20,173 nt of DNA from a virus: the IMG/VR virus record IMGVR_UViG_3300017788_000233, positions 1-20,173 of that record; one strand, written 5' to 3'. This document shows, piece after piece, positions 1 to 7,605 of this stretch; position 1 is the stretch's first letter, and every line of letters starts with the position of its first letter. The notes beneath the pieces are model-generated. The model was given only the letters and a program-made list of their open reading frames with translations, searched no databases and was not told the origin of the DNA. Both the position numbers and the translations under genes were made by a program.

Positions 1-1716
1 ATTAGAAGCAATATCGGCTACTTTAGCAATATTAGCAAATGTACAAGCGTAACTAGTATCAATTGTGCCAAATTGATTCTTTAAGGGCCAGTAAATATTA
101 TCAGAGAACGAATTTGTCGGTACGTCTAATGTTTTTATGTTCGCACCCTGTACAAATATATTTGAAATAGGATCTGCAATAAAGATATGATCCTTGCGAG
201 TATTAGCAAGATTGAGGAACTGCGTGGCTACTGCAGCGTATTGTACAGCGGGCACTGGCAGCGTGGGTGGGTTCTGTACAGTAAGAGCATCAACCATGTC
301 ATCATACGGTACAGTATCATCAAAGAAGCCGTATGTTGAGGGGTTAAATGAATTTACATAGATTGTGCCTAACCCTGCTTCACAGGTGATATTAATTGGA
401 TAAAGATCAACATTATTAAGCTTTTCTGCAGCTCTGTTTATCTTACCGGGGACATTACCAATAATCTTTGTTGAAAGATCTTGGTTGTCATATACACCTA
501 ACGGGTAAAGAGCATTTGTAGTGCCGATAAAATTAATCAGTGTGGCTACTACGCCAGAAGGTGCACCAATTCTTGTAGTGTACTCTTCTTCTGTTTCGCC
601 GGCAAGAGGTACTGACATTGGTTCGCTTAAAAAGCGAACTTTCTTAGTAGGTACACCGGAAAGATTTAACCATGTAGTTTTATTTTTATTAGCAATGTAG
701 GGGTTAACAATGGTTGTAATTGTTAGTGAAGGTTCGTCAATCTTTTCGATAAAAAAGCTTACTGCGGGACCGCCGTTAGAGCTATTTATTTCACGGTTAG
801 CGTCGAATGATGCTGTGTAGCCATCTTGTAAAACGTAATCGAGAGCAATAGTGTCGGGTGAGAAAACGGACTGGCGTAGCTTAAATGCACCGATTGTTAC
901 AGTATCATCAAATTGATGTGTTGAAATGTCAAATGCAGGAATGTTTTCTAGTACTTCAGAAACACTGCCCTGTAATCCTGTTGAATCGGCTGAAAGTGGG
1001 AAGTTTAATCTTACATCTGGAATTTGTACGAATCCGTTACCGAATGTATATCCTGTGTTATTATTGATAGAAAATATTGCATTGACGTCGTTAAAGGGCG
1101 TAGCAGGATTTAAATTTGTATTATCAATAATACCGAGATATGTACCTTCATACTTACTGTTAATGGTTGATTGTGCTTTATTAAGTACGATGAACCCTGC
1201 TCCGCTCAAATCAGCGAGGCTTGTAAATGCTGAAGTACCGCTTGTATTTTCTGACCAAGTAAACCCATCACCCCTTAGTAGGGAAAGATATTCAGTCTGT
1301 GTTAACTGAATGTGTGTTGGTGAACCGAAAAAGTATACGAGGTTATCAAGCGTTAAATCTGTTGTTATGTTTAATCCGGCTGGATCATATGAAGCTACTG
1401 GATAGACTAGTGCACTATATTCATCGCTTGTATCGACACCGAGATCTGCACCATAAGGGAGTCTGTAAACAATAACGGCAGCTGTCGACTGAAGGGCAGC
1501 TTTTACGGTGTGGTAAAAATATCTTTCTGCACCATTTGTAGGTGTTCCAAAAATTTGTTCGAATTCTGATAGCGAAGAAACGCTAAGAGGTTCTGAAGTA
1601 GGTCCTTTTGAAGCAAAACCAGGTACGAAAACAGTAGTTGCTGGTGTTCCTGCTCCTCTTAATGATAAATCTACCTCTTGAATTTGAACCCCGGGGCTTT
1701 GAATTGTGCGTGCCAT
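1..1716 (-). CDS. Contractile tail sheath protein, gp18-like (3' end cut by window)
   Basis: This is the subunit of the contractile sheath that surrounds the tail tube and drives genome delivery. The 572 visible codons are open from the ATG at 1716 to the left edge, so the C-terminus is missing. The N-terminus MARTIQSPGVQIQEVDLS is the classic sheath signature (the SPGV-x-x-x-E strand that links neighbouring subunits). It is followed by a variable Thr/Ser/Asn-rich middle, as in the protruding domains of gp18. T4 gp18 is about 660 residues, so perhaps 80-100 residues are lost. A late-type box lies 6 bases upstream, which supports this start. The gene follows the tail tube gene; in T4 the order is the reverse (18 then 19). 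Confidence is high on the family; the exact full length is unknown. Confidence 0.93.
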   Translation of the reverse strand, partial: MARTIQSPGVQIQEVDLSLRGAGTPATTVFVPGFASKGPTSEPLSVSSLSEFEQIFGTPTNGAERYFYHTVKAALQSTAAVIVYRLPYGADLGVDTSDEYSALVYPVASYDPAGLNITTDLTLDNLVYFFGSPTHIQLTQTEYLSLLRGDGFTWSENTSGTSAFTSLADLSGAGFIVLNKAQSTINSKYEGTYLGIIDNTNLNPATPFNDVNAIFSINNNTGYTFGNGFVQIPDVRLNFPLSADSTGLQGSVSEVLENIPAFDISTHQFDDTVTIGAFKLRQSVFSPDTIALDYVLQDGYTASFDANREINSSNGGPAVSFFIEKIDEPSLTITTIVNPYIANKNKTTWLNLSGVPTKKVRFLSEPMSVPLAGETEEEYTTRIGAPSGVVATLINFIGTTNALYPLGVYDNQDLSTKIIGNVPGKINRAAEKLNNVDLYPINITCEAGLGTIYVNSFNPSTYGFFDDTVPYDDMVDALTVQNPPTLPVPAVQYAAVATQFLNLANTRKDHIFIADPISNIFVQGANIKTLDVPTNSFSDNIYWPLKNQFGTIDTSYACTFANIAKVADIASN

Positions 1717-1722
1717 ATAAAG

Positions 1723-1730
1723 TATTTATG
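1723..1730 (-). promoter_or_regulatory. T4-type late promoter box for tail sheath
   Basis: Read on the minus strand the box is CATAAATA, one mismatch from the T4 late consensus TATAAATA. It ends 6 bases before the sheath ATG. No Shine-Dalgarno lies between, so the transcript would be nearly leaderless. Confidence 0.7.
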
Positions 1731-1757
1731 TTTTTTCGGATAAAACTTTTTGGTTTT

Positions 1758-2372
1758 TTATAAACTATCTACTTGTTCAACTAAGGATACGATTAGTTGT
1801 GAGTATGAAAAAGTAAAGGAAGTTTCTATTTCTCCAGCATCTCGATTATTAAAATTTATAGCACCTAAAGTTGTCGGAAAAGCATTAGAATATAAAAATT
1901 CTACTGTTCTTTTATCATATTCATCTAGAGCATATATTGACAAATTAGCTCTATATTGTAAAAATTTATCTGTTGAAGTAGGTAAAACAGGTTTATTGCT
2001 TAAATTAGTACTATCAAATATATTTTGACGCGCATCATTTAATAAATTCAACCATTTAAAAATTACCCAATAGTTGTTAAATCTATTGTCAATTGTAAAA
2101 CTTACTGTTACCGGAGGATAGGGTGGTCTTGCATGACTACTCGCGGCAAGAGTCTGCCCAGAATATCTTATATCAAGATTGGGAACCTCAATATCTGGTA
2201 CAACAGAACCAAATACTGAAAATTGTAAGGAGTCGCTTTGAATAGTGTCGTTATCTCTAATAACCTTTTTAGAAATTTTTTTAAGGGCTTCAGGATAATT
2301 TAAAACCATTAAAAATTTGTCTTTACGAGACTTGTTAAATGGGCTTTGTGAATATGAGACTAAGTTAGCCAT
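1758..2372 (-). CDS. Tail tube protein, gp19-like
   Basis: This 204-residue protein would form the inner tail tube through which DNA passes. It has the layout of T4-type gp19: an N-terminal MANLVSYSQSPF segment, a core with VPDIEVPNLDIRYSGQ and PPVTVSFTIDNRFNNYW, and a C-terminal beta strand segment (TSFTFSYSQLIV). An in-frame ATG at 2402 would overlap the terminase end. The ATG at 2372 is preferred because a late-type box ends 5 bases before it and because MAN is a typical tube start. T4 gp19 is 163 residues, so this copy is longer, as in several marine T4-like phages. It lies between terminase and sheath. Confidence 0.85.
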   Translation of the reverse strand: MANLVSYSQSPFNKSRKDKFLMVLNYPEALKKISKKVIRDNDTIQSDSLQFSVFGSVVPDIEVPNLDIRYSGQTLAASSHARPPYPPVTVSFTIDNRFNNYWVIFKWLNLLNDARQNIFDSTNLSNKPVLPTSTDKFLQYRANLSIYALDEYDKRTVEFLYSNAFPTTLGAINFNNRDAGEIETSFTFSYSQLIVSLVEQVDSL

Positions 2373-2377
2373 AATAA

Positions 2378-2385
2378 TATTTAAT
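2378..2385 (-). promoter_or_regulatory. T4-type late promoter box for tail tube
   Basis: The minus-strand octamer ATTAAATA ends 5 bases before the ATG at 2372. The TAA stop codon of the terminase gene (2381-2383) lies inside the box, so promoter and upstream stop share bases. Confidence 0.65.
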
Positions 2386-4102
2386 ATCCTAATCTTCTCC
2401 AACCCTCAGATTCAAGGTCGGCAAGATCGTTTGAGCTTGATGCATTTGCATCACCTTGAATTACTATAGGTAAAGGTTGTATACCTAAACCGCCTTGTTT
2501 TTCATTATTGTACATTGAGGCGGGGTTAAAAAATTGTTTAATACCGTAATCAAGTGATTTTATTTTTAATGGCTTTCTATTACTATCGTATTCTGCAATT
2601 TCAAAATATTTTTCCACTATATCATTTTCCAAAACCATTAATGCCCAAACCAAACTCATAACTCTATCGTCCCAGCTATCAGCACCGGGTTTAGCTGCCC
2701 AAGTTCCATTTGGATAACGTACAAAGTTTTTTAATTCATTAAGTGTTTTTAAATCTTTTATTTTTAAAGCCTTGACTTCGCCCATCCAGTAACGCAAATT
2801 TACTACACCTTTATATTTTGTATTTGTATGGGCCTGGACTCCTATTTTATTAAATTTTATTTGATTAGGGCCTGCTTTGATACCATACGAAACTATATTT
2901 TCATATCCTAAAGTATTTCTTAATTGATCAACTACTTGCGCGCCGCAATTATTTCTCTCAATAAGTGCAAGAGGTGATCCCCAGTGTTTTAAAATTTCGT
3001 GAAGCTTGGCTGTAAAGTTGTAGGGGCTAATCATCCTGTCATGAAATACTGCAACTTGTTTTATTTCTCTTAAATCTGTAATATCTAAAATTTGTACCAC
3101 GCTTGCAGCCTCACCAATACCTTCACTTATATCTACCCCGGCTACATAAATTTTTTCGCTACTTGGCTCTTCCCACATCAAATATTTTCCTTCATTAAAA
3201 ACGAAATTAGGTTCAGTACATTCTTGTTTCATTTCTTCAAACAATAATTCATCTAAAGCGCTTTCACCGGTTTGTAAGAATACGTTTCCAAATTCTTGAT
3301 CAAACACCTCTCTACTTCCTAGAGAACGAATTGTTTCTTCTTTCCACTTTTCATCTCTACCAGGAAACTCCCACCAGTCAACTTTCTCTGCGTGCCAATT
3401 ATTTTTACCATCTATTGCCCCAGAATAAAGTTCGTGAAATAAATTTCCTGTACCGTTTGGCGTTGAAGCAACAAATATCTTTGACTTTTTAGATGACGAT
3501 ATGATAGGGTATACAGAACTCCAAAACTGCTGTACAAGGTGGTTATCAATAAATGCTAACTCGTCCAAGATTAGTACATTACAGCTATCACCTCTTCCTG
3601 CATCGCTACTTGTTGTCGAAATTCCGATACTTGAACCATTACCTAGGGACATTGATGTTTTACCGTATTCTACAGTTCCTGGTTTGAGGTAGTTAGGTAG
3701 TTTCTCGTAAGCTAATCTAACTCTCTTAAAGATATTAATAGCTGTTTGTTCTTTATTGGCTACAATAAGAATACGTTGATCTTCAAAAAAGCAAGCAATC
3801 CATAATGCATATATTGTCATTAGTGTGGTTTTGCCAACCTGTCTTGAAGCTAAAAGACAAACAAATCTATTATCTCTCAAACTTCTTAAAATTCTTTTTT
3901 GATAGGTATGTAGCTTAATTTTCATTTTACCTTCGTCGAGATTTGTAATGTAAAAGAAGTTTTCCGCAAAGTATAATATGTTTTTTCTACTCTTTGCTAT
4001 ATCTTGTACCCATTCAGGATGTGCTTCATAATCAAACGATGCATCAGTAGTGGGTAGATTAGGATTACCTAAATAATATTGACTTTCTTGTTTTTTAGGC
4101 AT
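2381..4102 (-). CDS. Terminase large subunit, gp17-like (packaging ATPase/nuclease)
   Basis: This 573-residue protein is the motor that pumps DNA into the prohead and cuts the concatemer. The ATPase domain shows a Walker A at about 84-92 (LASRQVGKT), Walker B with catalytic Glu at 176-181 (VLILDE) and the coupling motif STPNG at 213-217. The RNase H-fold nuclease domain shows D324 (AGVDISEG), E382 (LIERNN) and an Asp cluster at 475-479 (DSWDD), matching the D/E/D triad of T4 gp17 (D401, E458, D542). Length is close to T4 gp17 (610). It is divergent from the gene at 4123 with 20 bases between the starts, and it is followed directly by the tail tube gene. No small terminase is recognisable in the window. 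Confidence 0.96.
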   Translation of the reverse strand: MPKKQESQYYLGNPNLPTTDASFDYEAHPEWVQDIAKSRKNILYFAENFFYITNLDEGKMKIKLHTYQKRILRSLRDNRFVCLLASRQVGKTTLMTIYALWIACFFEDQRILIVANKEQTAINIFKRVRLAYEKLPNYLKPGTVEYGKTSMSLGNGSSIGISTTSSDAGRGDSCNVLILDELAFIDNHLVQQFWSSVYPIISSSKKSKIFVASTPNGTGNLFHELYSGAIDGKNNWHAEKVDWWEFPGRDEKWKEETIRSLGSREVFDQEFGNVFLQTGESALDELLFEEMKQECTEPNFVFNEGKYLMWEEPSSEKIYVAGVDISEGIGEAASVVQILDITDLREIKQVAVFHDRMISPYNFTAKLHEILKHWGSPLALIERNNCGAQVVDQLRNTLGYENIVSYGIKAGPNQIKFNKIGVQAHTNTKYKGVVNLRYWMGEVKALKIKDLKTLNELKNFVRYPNGTWAAKPGADSWDDRVMSLVWALMVLENDIVEKYFEIAEYDSNRKPLKIKSLDYGIKQFFNPASMYNNEKQGGLGIQPLPIVIQGDANASSSNDLADLESEGWRRLGY

Positions 4103-4106
4103 ATAT

Positions 4107-4135
4107 AGTATAAATACTTAATATGAACCAGACAA
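4107..4135 (-). promoter_or_regulatory. Possible sigma70-like promoter for terminase
   Basis: On the minus strand TTGTCT (4130-4135), a 17-base spacer and TATACT (4107-4112) precede the terminase ATG by 4 bases. It overlaps the late box of the divergent gene at 4123. The match is weaker than at the replication genes, so this is tentative. Confidence 0.35.
4109..4116 (+). promoter_or_regulatory. T4-type late promoter box (perfect TATAAATA)
   Basis: An exact TATAAATA ends 6 bases before the ATG at 4123. The intervening bases carry no Shine-Dalgarno. Confidence 0.75.
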
Positions 4136-5007
4136 GAACGCTAGTAGAAATGGGCGATTTTTACGAAAAGAATGTTATTGAAGAAAAGAAGTCTGTGTTT
4201 CCTCCTAAAGGCACTTTTAAATTAGCTACAGATAAAAAGCCTGTAGAAGCTAAAGCTGATCCAAAAGCCTTTACTCCAAAGAATTCTGGCCCTGAAAACG
4301 CGCAAGGCTTTAATAAGGATATTGTTGATCTCTCTAAAGTAAAAGACGATAATCTTTATGAACCTAAAAAATTCTCACAAAACCTTGAAAAAACAGAAGT
4401 ACAAACAATAAATAATTTTATGAGTAAATCTATTTTTGACAAACTATATGAGGACGTAATGTCCGGTCAGTTAGATTCAGATACACAGGATGCTGAAGCC
4501 CTCGGTCTACCCGGCGCCGGTGAATCAGAAGCTAGCGGTGAAGAAGTAACATTAAACCTTTCTCGTGAGCACGCACAGGCGCTTTGTGATGCTCTAAAGG
4601 CTGTTCTCGAAACTGAAGAAGATTCAGGCGATGAAGAAGTCGGCGGTGAAGAAGCCGTAGCTGATGAAGCTAACGAAGAAAAGAAAGACGACAAGAAGAA
4701 GGAAGATAAGAAGGATGAAGATAGCGAAGTAGCTGCTGAAGCCACTGAGCTCAAGGAACTTCCTGATTCAGCCGGCCAAGCCCTTCAGAAGAAGGACAAT
4801 AAGGTTGGTGATGTTACAAAGAGTTTAACATCAAGTGGCCCTGGTGATGCCAAGGTTACTGATAAGGTTGGTAATGATGGTGAAAAAGGCCATGCTCTTG
4901 TTGGTAGTGGCGTAAAAGGTGGCGCTCCTACATCACCCAAGGGTAAGGCAAACGTAGTTGCAAGTAAGACATCTAAGGTTGGTGCTTACTTGGCTGGGTT
5001 AAAATAA
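4123..5007 (+). CDS. Acidic, Lys/Glu-rich low-complexity protein, possible head-core or scaffold protein
   Basis: This is a 294-residue protein of no family I can name. The N-terminal third is Lys/Pro-rich and has a short ordered segment around FMSKSIFDKLYEDVMSG. A short helix with NLSREHAQALCDAL follows. Residues about 165-210 are an extreme Glu/Asp/Lys tract, and the C-terminus has Lys-Val-Gly-type imperfect repeats. Composition (highly charged, few aromatics) and late-box control resemble prohead core or scaffold proteins, but this is inference. Codon use shifts to AAG and a higher GC content in the charged tract, unlike the AAA-rich neighbours, as expected of an abundant protein. It starts a plus-strand group and is followed by a strong terminator. 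The antisense open frame across the charged tract is a by-product of composition. Confidence 0.8.
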   Translation: MNQTRTLVEMGDFYEKNVIEEKKSVFPPKGTFKLATDKKPVEAKADPKAFTPKNSGPENAQGFNKDIVDLSKVKDDNLYEPKKFSQNLEKTEVQTINNFMSKSIFDKLYEDVMSGQLDSDTQDAEALGLPGAGESEASGEEVTLNLSREHAQALCDALKAVLETEEDSGDEEVGGEEAVADEANEEKKDDKKKEDKKDEDSEVAAEATELKELPDSAGQALQKKDNKVGDVTKSLTSSGPGDAKVTDKVGNDGEKGHALVGSGVKGGAPTSPKGKANVVASKTSKVGAYLAGLK

Positions 5008-5039
5008 CTATTAAATAATAGTCAAAAATAGTAAAAATT

Positions 5040-5070
5040 AGGGCCTAAGTAAAATTAGGCCCTTTTTTTT
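5040..5070 (+). terminator. Rho-independent terminator
   Basis: A perfect 9-bp stem (AGGGCCTAA / TTAGGCCCT) with a 6-base loop is followed directly by a run of eight T. It lies 33 bases after the stop of the acidic protein gene and is the only strong intrinsic terminator I can see. It is followed at once by a fresh late box, so it isolates the two transcripts. Confidence 0.9.
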
Positions 5071-5071
5071 G

Positions 5072-5079
5072 ATTAAATA
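5072..5079 (+). promoter_or_regulatory. T4-type late promoter box
   Basis: ATTAAATA ends 5 bases before the ATG at 5085 and begins one base after the T run of the terminator. The arrangement is terminator, promoter, start within about 45 bases. Confidence 0.65.
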
Positions 5080-5084
5080 CTTTT

Positions 5085-5444
5085 ATGACGTTTAAGGACT
5101 ATTTTGCAAAAAGCTCTGGTTTAAAGAATAAGCAGCCAAAGCCAGGTCTTAAAATAGGTGTACAAAAACGTCATATGAATCCAATTGGAAGAGATGTAAG
5201 TTCACATTCTAAGCACCCTGGTAGGTTTGTACCTCATATGCATAGAACGATTAATAAAAATCAAAAAGTAGAAGGGTTACTTTTAAAAACGAACGGGCGT
5301 GCTGTTTTAAATGATGCAGAAATAAAGCAGATAGAAGATGAATTTGGGGTTAAATATTCAAGTACCACGCCTAAGAAATTAGGTAATACTGGTATAAGCT
5401 TAAGATTTGATCCAACTTTAAATAAAGCAGTATTGGAGAAATAA
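5085..5444 (+). CDS. Small basic protein of unknown function, upstream of the neck gene
   Basis: This 119-residue protein is rich in Lys, His and Arg in its first half (KRHMNPIGRD, HSKHPGRFVPHMHR) and has no signal peptide or membrane segment. The second half has an ordered stretch with AEIKQIEDEFGVKY. I do not recognise a family. It starts right after a late-type box and ends one base before the ATG of the gp14-like gene. Co-expression with a neck protein suggests a virion or assembly role, which is inference only. Confidence 0.75.
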   Translation: MTFKDYFAKSSGLKNKQPKPGLKIGVQKRHMNPIGRDVSSHSKHPGRFVPHMHRTINKNQKVEGLLLKTNGRAVLNDAEIKQIEDEFGVKYSSTTPKKLGNTGISLRFDPTLNKAVLEK

Positions 5445-5445
5445 A

Positions 5446-6180
5446 ATGGCAGTATTAACAAAAGACTTTTATACAGGTAATCCCGAACCTAAAGTATATC
5501 CTTTTGCTTCTGGAGAAAATCCTTGCTTTAGATTTACAGATAAAGAAAACAATCAAGCAGAGAGAAATCTAATTAACAATTACTGGAGAGAACAAATTAG
5601 CTTGTATGGTCAAAAGGTAGGTTATATAGTTAATAATACCACTTTAAGCGGTGCAGATATGTTGTATGGTGAGCACCCTACACAGGCCTTTTCACCGCCT
5701 CAAGATATAGTAATAGCTATAAACTTAAACGAAAACGCTTTAATGCTTAGTAAGTTCGGCTTAGTGTCAGATGACGAGCTTACAGCATTTATTCATATAA
5801 GCTCTTTTTATGCAACTTTTGGTCCTAATGCAGAGCCAAAATCGGGTGATCTGTTTCAATTAGTAGAATATGGAAATGATAGGCCAGGCGGTAGAAATGG
5901 TAATATATATGAAATAACTCAGCGTCTTGATCAAGATATTGCTCAAATTAATCCTTTGATGGGTCATTATGTGTGGCTAATTAAAGCTAAGCGTTTTGAA
6001 TACTCTTTCGAGCCTGGTGTTGCACCTGAGGCGCAAAACGATCAAGTATTCGATGACACTAAAAGCGTAGGTGTATCGGGTGCAAATAAGCCTTATGATT
6101 ACAGTGCTTCTGAAGCTTCTAAAGAAGTTTTTGATTATTCAAAAACTGATTATTCGGATGTCTACGGTGGTTACAATTAA
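5446..6180 (+). CDS. Neck protein, gp14-like (head completion)
   Basis: This 244-residue protein resembles T4 gp14 (256 aa), which with gp13 forms the neck that closes the filled head and accepts the tail. Shared features, in order, are a polar segment with NNYWREQISLYG (44-55), the DMLYGEHP motif (71-78; T4 has DLIFGED), LSKFGLVSDDELT (101-113; T4 has FFSNFGMQVQDEVT), PKSGDLFQLVE (131-141; T4 has PKEGDLIYFP) and IYEITQ (154-159; T4 has FEINWV). The C-terminus is a Tyr/Asp/Ser-rich tail. A GGAG lies 11 bases before the ATG, inside the end of the previous gene, so this start is one of the few here with a Shine-Dalgarno. It meets the minus-strand gene at 6177 tail to tail with overlapping stops. 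Confidence 0.82.
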   Translation: MAVLTKDFYTGNPEPKVYPFASGENPCFRFTDKENNQAERNLINNYWREQISLYGQKVGYIVNNTTLSGADMLYGEHPTQAFSPPQDIVIAINLNENALMLSKFGLVSDDELTAFIHISSFYATFGPNAEPKSGDLFQLVEYGNDRPGGRNGNIYEITQRLDQDIAQINPLMGHYVWLIKAKRFEYSFEPGVAPEAQNDQVFDDTKSVGVSGANKPYDYSASEASKEVFDYSKTDYSDVYGGYN

Positions 6181-6458
6181 TCCAGTTTAAAATATTCTTC
6201 TGAAGAATTATAATTGTATTGTGGTAGTTTTTCGTTTCTATATTTTGAAATAAAAGCATCTGCATCATTACATGAAACAAATGCTACTTCAATAAATGAA
6301 TTATCAGACCCTCTAAATTTATATATGTAATTATCTTCCTTCTTATTAATAGTAAGTAATGTATATTTAATTCCGGGTTGAAATTGTTTATCCCTCACTC
6401 CTTTTAAAACCTTAAAACTAGGGCTTACTGTAAAACTGGTTCCTGTAATGTAGTGCAT
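6177..6458 (-). CDS. Small protein of unknown function
   Basis: This 93-residue protein starts at MHYITGTSF; an in-frame TTG at 6485 is possible but less likely. It looks like a compact beta-rich domain (GTSFTVSPSF, KYTLLTINKKEDNYIYKFRG, FIEVAFVSCNDADAFI). No family is recognised. It is the last gene of a minus-strand run and its start overlaps the end of the preceding gene by about 34 bases, which points to translational coupling. It converges with the gp14-like gene, the two stops sharing bases. Confidence 0.7.
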   Translation of the reverse strand: MHYITGTSFTVSPSFKVLKGVRDKQFQPGIKYTLLTINKKEDNYIYKFRGSDNSFIEVAFVSCNDADAFISKYRNEKLPQYNYNSSEEYFKLD

Positions 6459-6739
6459 TTTGCTTTCTTGATTGCTGTGGGGCAATTTATTTGCTCGTTA
6501 TTAATTACTTCATCTACCATCGATTCATATCTTTCAACAATATATTTTTGAAAAGCTAATGGCTTTATCCAATCAACATCTTTACCTTGAAGATCTACTT
6601 TAAATTGTGACGCCTTACGTGTAACAATGTCGAGAGCTTCTAATAAACTTAACCACCGAGTATATTCCTCGACTTTAAGTTTTTGTGGTCCAAGTTTAGT
6701 ATCAACCGTTATGTATTTTTTTAATGATGCTGAGTGCAT
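6425..6739 (-). CDS. Small protein of unknown function
   Basis: This 104-residue, largely alpha-helical protein starts at MHSASLKKYITVDTKLGPQ; a TTG two codons upstream is an alternative. It has helical segments such as YTRWLSLLEALDIVTRK and FQKYIVERYESMVDEVI. There is no membrane segment or known motif. It overlaps the end of the upstream gene by 38 bases and the start of the downstream gene. I do not recognise the family. Confidence 0.68.
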   Translation of the reverse strand: MHSASLKKYITVDTKLGPQKLKVEEYTRWLSLLEALDIVTRKASQFKVDLQGKDVDWIKPLAFQKYIVERYESMVDEVINNEQINCPTAIKKAKCTTLQEPVLQ

Positions 6740-7154
6740 ATCCAAGTATTATGAGGGTAACTTGCTTTGGTTCAAGAAAATTCTTCTCTTTATTAAAAAT
6801 AAATAACAAATTATATAAATTCTCAAAGCTTTGCTCTAAAGTATTACAAAATTGTTTTGTGTTAAAAGCAACTTTACTTTTTTCATCTTCATTAACAGAG
6901 CTTTCTTTTATTGCTGTAACTAACCCTTCTGTTAGCACATTTACAAAATTTTTAATAACTTGCTTTTCGTTAGATACATCCGATTTAAAATATGCTAGGC
7001 CTAATTCAAAATTTGTTAGCTCTTTAGAAGTTAATGATTTTCTTATGAGATATACAATCTCGTCGAGATCTAAAGTTGGTAATACTACTTTAGGTGTGAG
7101 TAGACTAGGAGAAACTTCAGTTGTAAGTTTATTAATACTTTCAGGAATTTGCAT
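6702..7154 (-). CDS. Helical protein of unknown function
   Basis: This 150-residue protein is mostly predicted helix: LDEIVYLIRKSLTSKELTNF, IKNFVNVLTEGLVTAIKES and a C-terminal hydrophobic helix (VTLIILGYALSIIKKI) that could be buried or membrane-associated. No family is recognised. It starts 14 bases inside the end of the membrane zinc-ribbon gene, with AGAGAAAA upstream as a weak ribosome site, so the two are probably coupled. It may work with that membrane protein; this is inference from position. Confidence 0.7.
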   Translation of the reverse strand: MQIPESINKLTTEVSPSLLTPKVVLPTLDLDEIVYLIRKSLTSKELTNFELGLAYFKSDVSNEKQVIKNFVNVLTEGLVTAIKESSVNEDEKSKVAFNTKQFCNTLEQSFENLYNLLFIFNKEKNFLEPKQVTLIILGYALSIIKKIHNG

Positions 7155-7569
7155 TTTTTATTTTCTCTAATATAAGAGGATCAACCTCTGTATTAATTAT
7201 AGGTTCAGTAGCTATTGCAGTCTCAGATGAAATTAAAATACTTACTGTTTTTTGACAATCTTTACATTTATAGTAATTAGACGTGTTAAGTTTAACAGGA
7301 ATTACATCTTTAATCTGCTTATGACAAGGACAGGTTACTTGAATGCTTTGATAAGAAAGTTGTTTTAATCTCTCGTTTTCTAAACCTTTATTTTTTAAAG
7401 CAACATAAATTTCTAAAACGTTTGCATATGCGTAATAAAATAAAAACTGACAAACTGTTGCAACAAAAAACCCGATAAAAAAGTTTAGGCTCAAACTACT
7501 AAAAAGAAAACCTGCTAGCGTAGAAAGAGAGGTAAGAGTAATAAGCTGTATAAAAAGTTTTATAAACAT
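7141..7569 (-). CDS. Two-helix membrane protein with cytoplasmic zinc ribbon
   Basis: This 142-residue protein has two hydrophobic helices at about residues 3-24 and 28-50 with a very short loop, so both termini should face the same side. A charged helix (LKNKGLENERLKQL) follows. Then comes a four-ligand zinc-ribbon pattern: C80-P-C82-H83 and C102-K-D-C105. The tail is Ile/Glu/Thr-rich. I do not know the family. The design (membrane anchor plus metal-binding knuckle) suggests a tether or an inhibitor of a host membrane process, which is speculation. A sigma70-like promoter lies directly upstream, unlike the late box of the preceding gene, so it is probably expressed earlier. Confidence 0.8.
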   Translation of the reverse strand: MFIKLFIQLITLTSLSTLAGFLFSSLSLNFFIGFFVATVCQFLFYYAYANVLEIYVALKNKGLENERLKQLSYQSIQVTCPCHKQIKDVIPVKLNTSNYYKCKDCQKTVSILISSETAIATEPIINTEVDPLILEKIKNANS

Positions 7570-7577
7570 TTAGTAGT

Positions 7578-7605
7578 ATTATACTATATAATTACTTGAT
7601 ATCAA
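7578..7605 (-). promoter_or_regulatory. Sigma70-like promoter for the membrane zinc-ribbon gene
   Basis: On the minus strand TTGATA (7600-7605), a 16-base spacer and a perfect TATAAT (7578-7583) lie 8 bases before the ATG at 7569. The -35 lies in the end of the upstream gene. Transcription should start a couple of bases before the ATG. Confidence 0.65.

Noticed and set aside
885-1309. Two overlapping plus-strand frames inside the tail sheath gene
   Set aside because: Both are antisense to a continuous sheath reading frame and carry no recognisable feature.
1750-2028. Plus-strand open frame antisense to the tail tube gene
   Set aside because: It lies wholly within a well-supported structural gene, has no start signal and is explained by the low stop density of the opposite strand.
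4467-4754. Long Ser-rich open frame on the minus strand inside the acidic protein gene
   Set aside because: It is the antisense reading of GAA/AAG-rich codons (Glu/Lys becomes Ser/Phe/Leu). It has no promoter box and no plausible protein composition.
6724-7170. 148-codon plus-strand frame opposite the unknown gene at 6702-7154
   Set aside because: Almost exactly antisense to a gene that fits the overlapping minus-strand operon; no box or ribosome site before its start.
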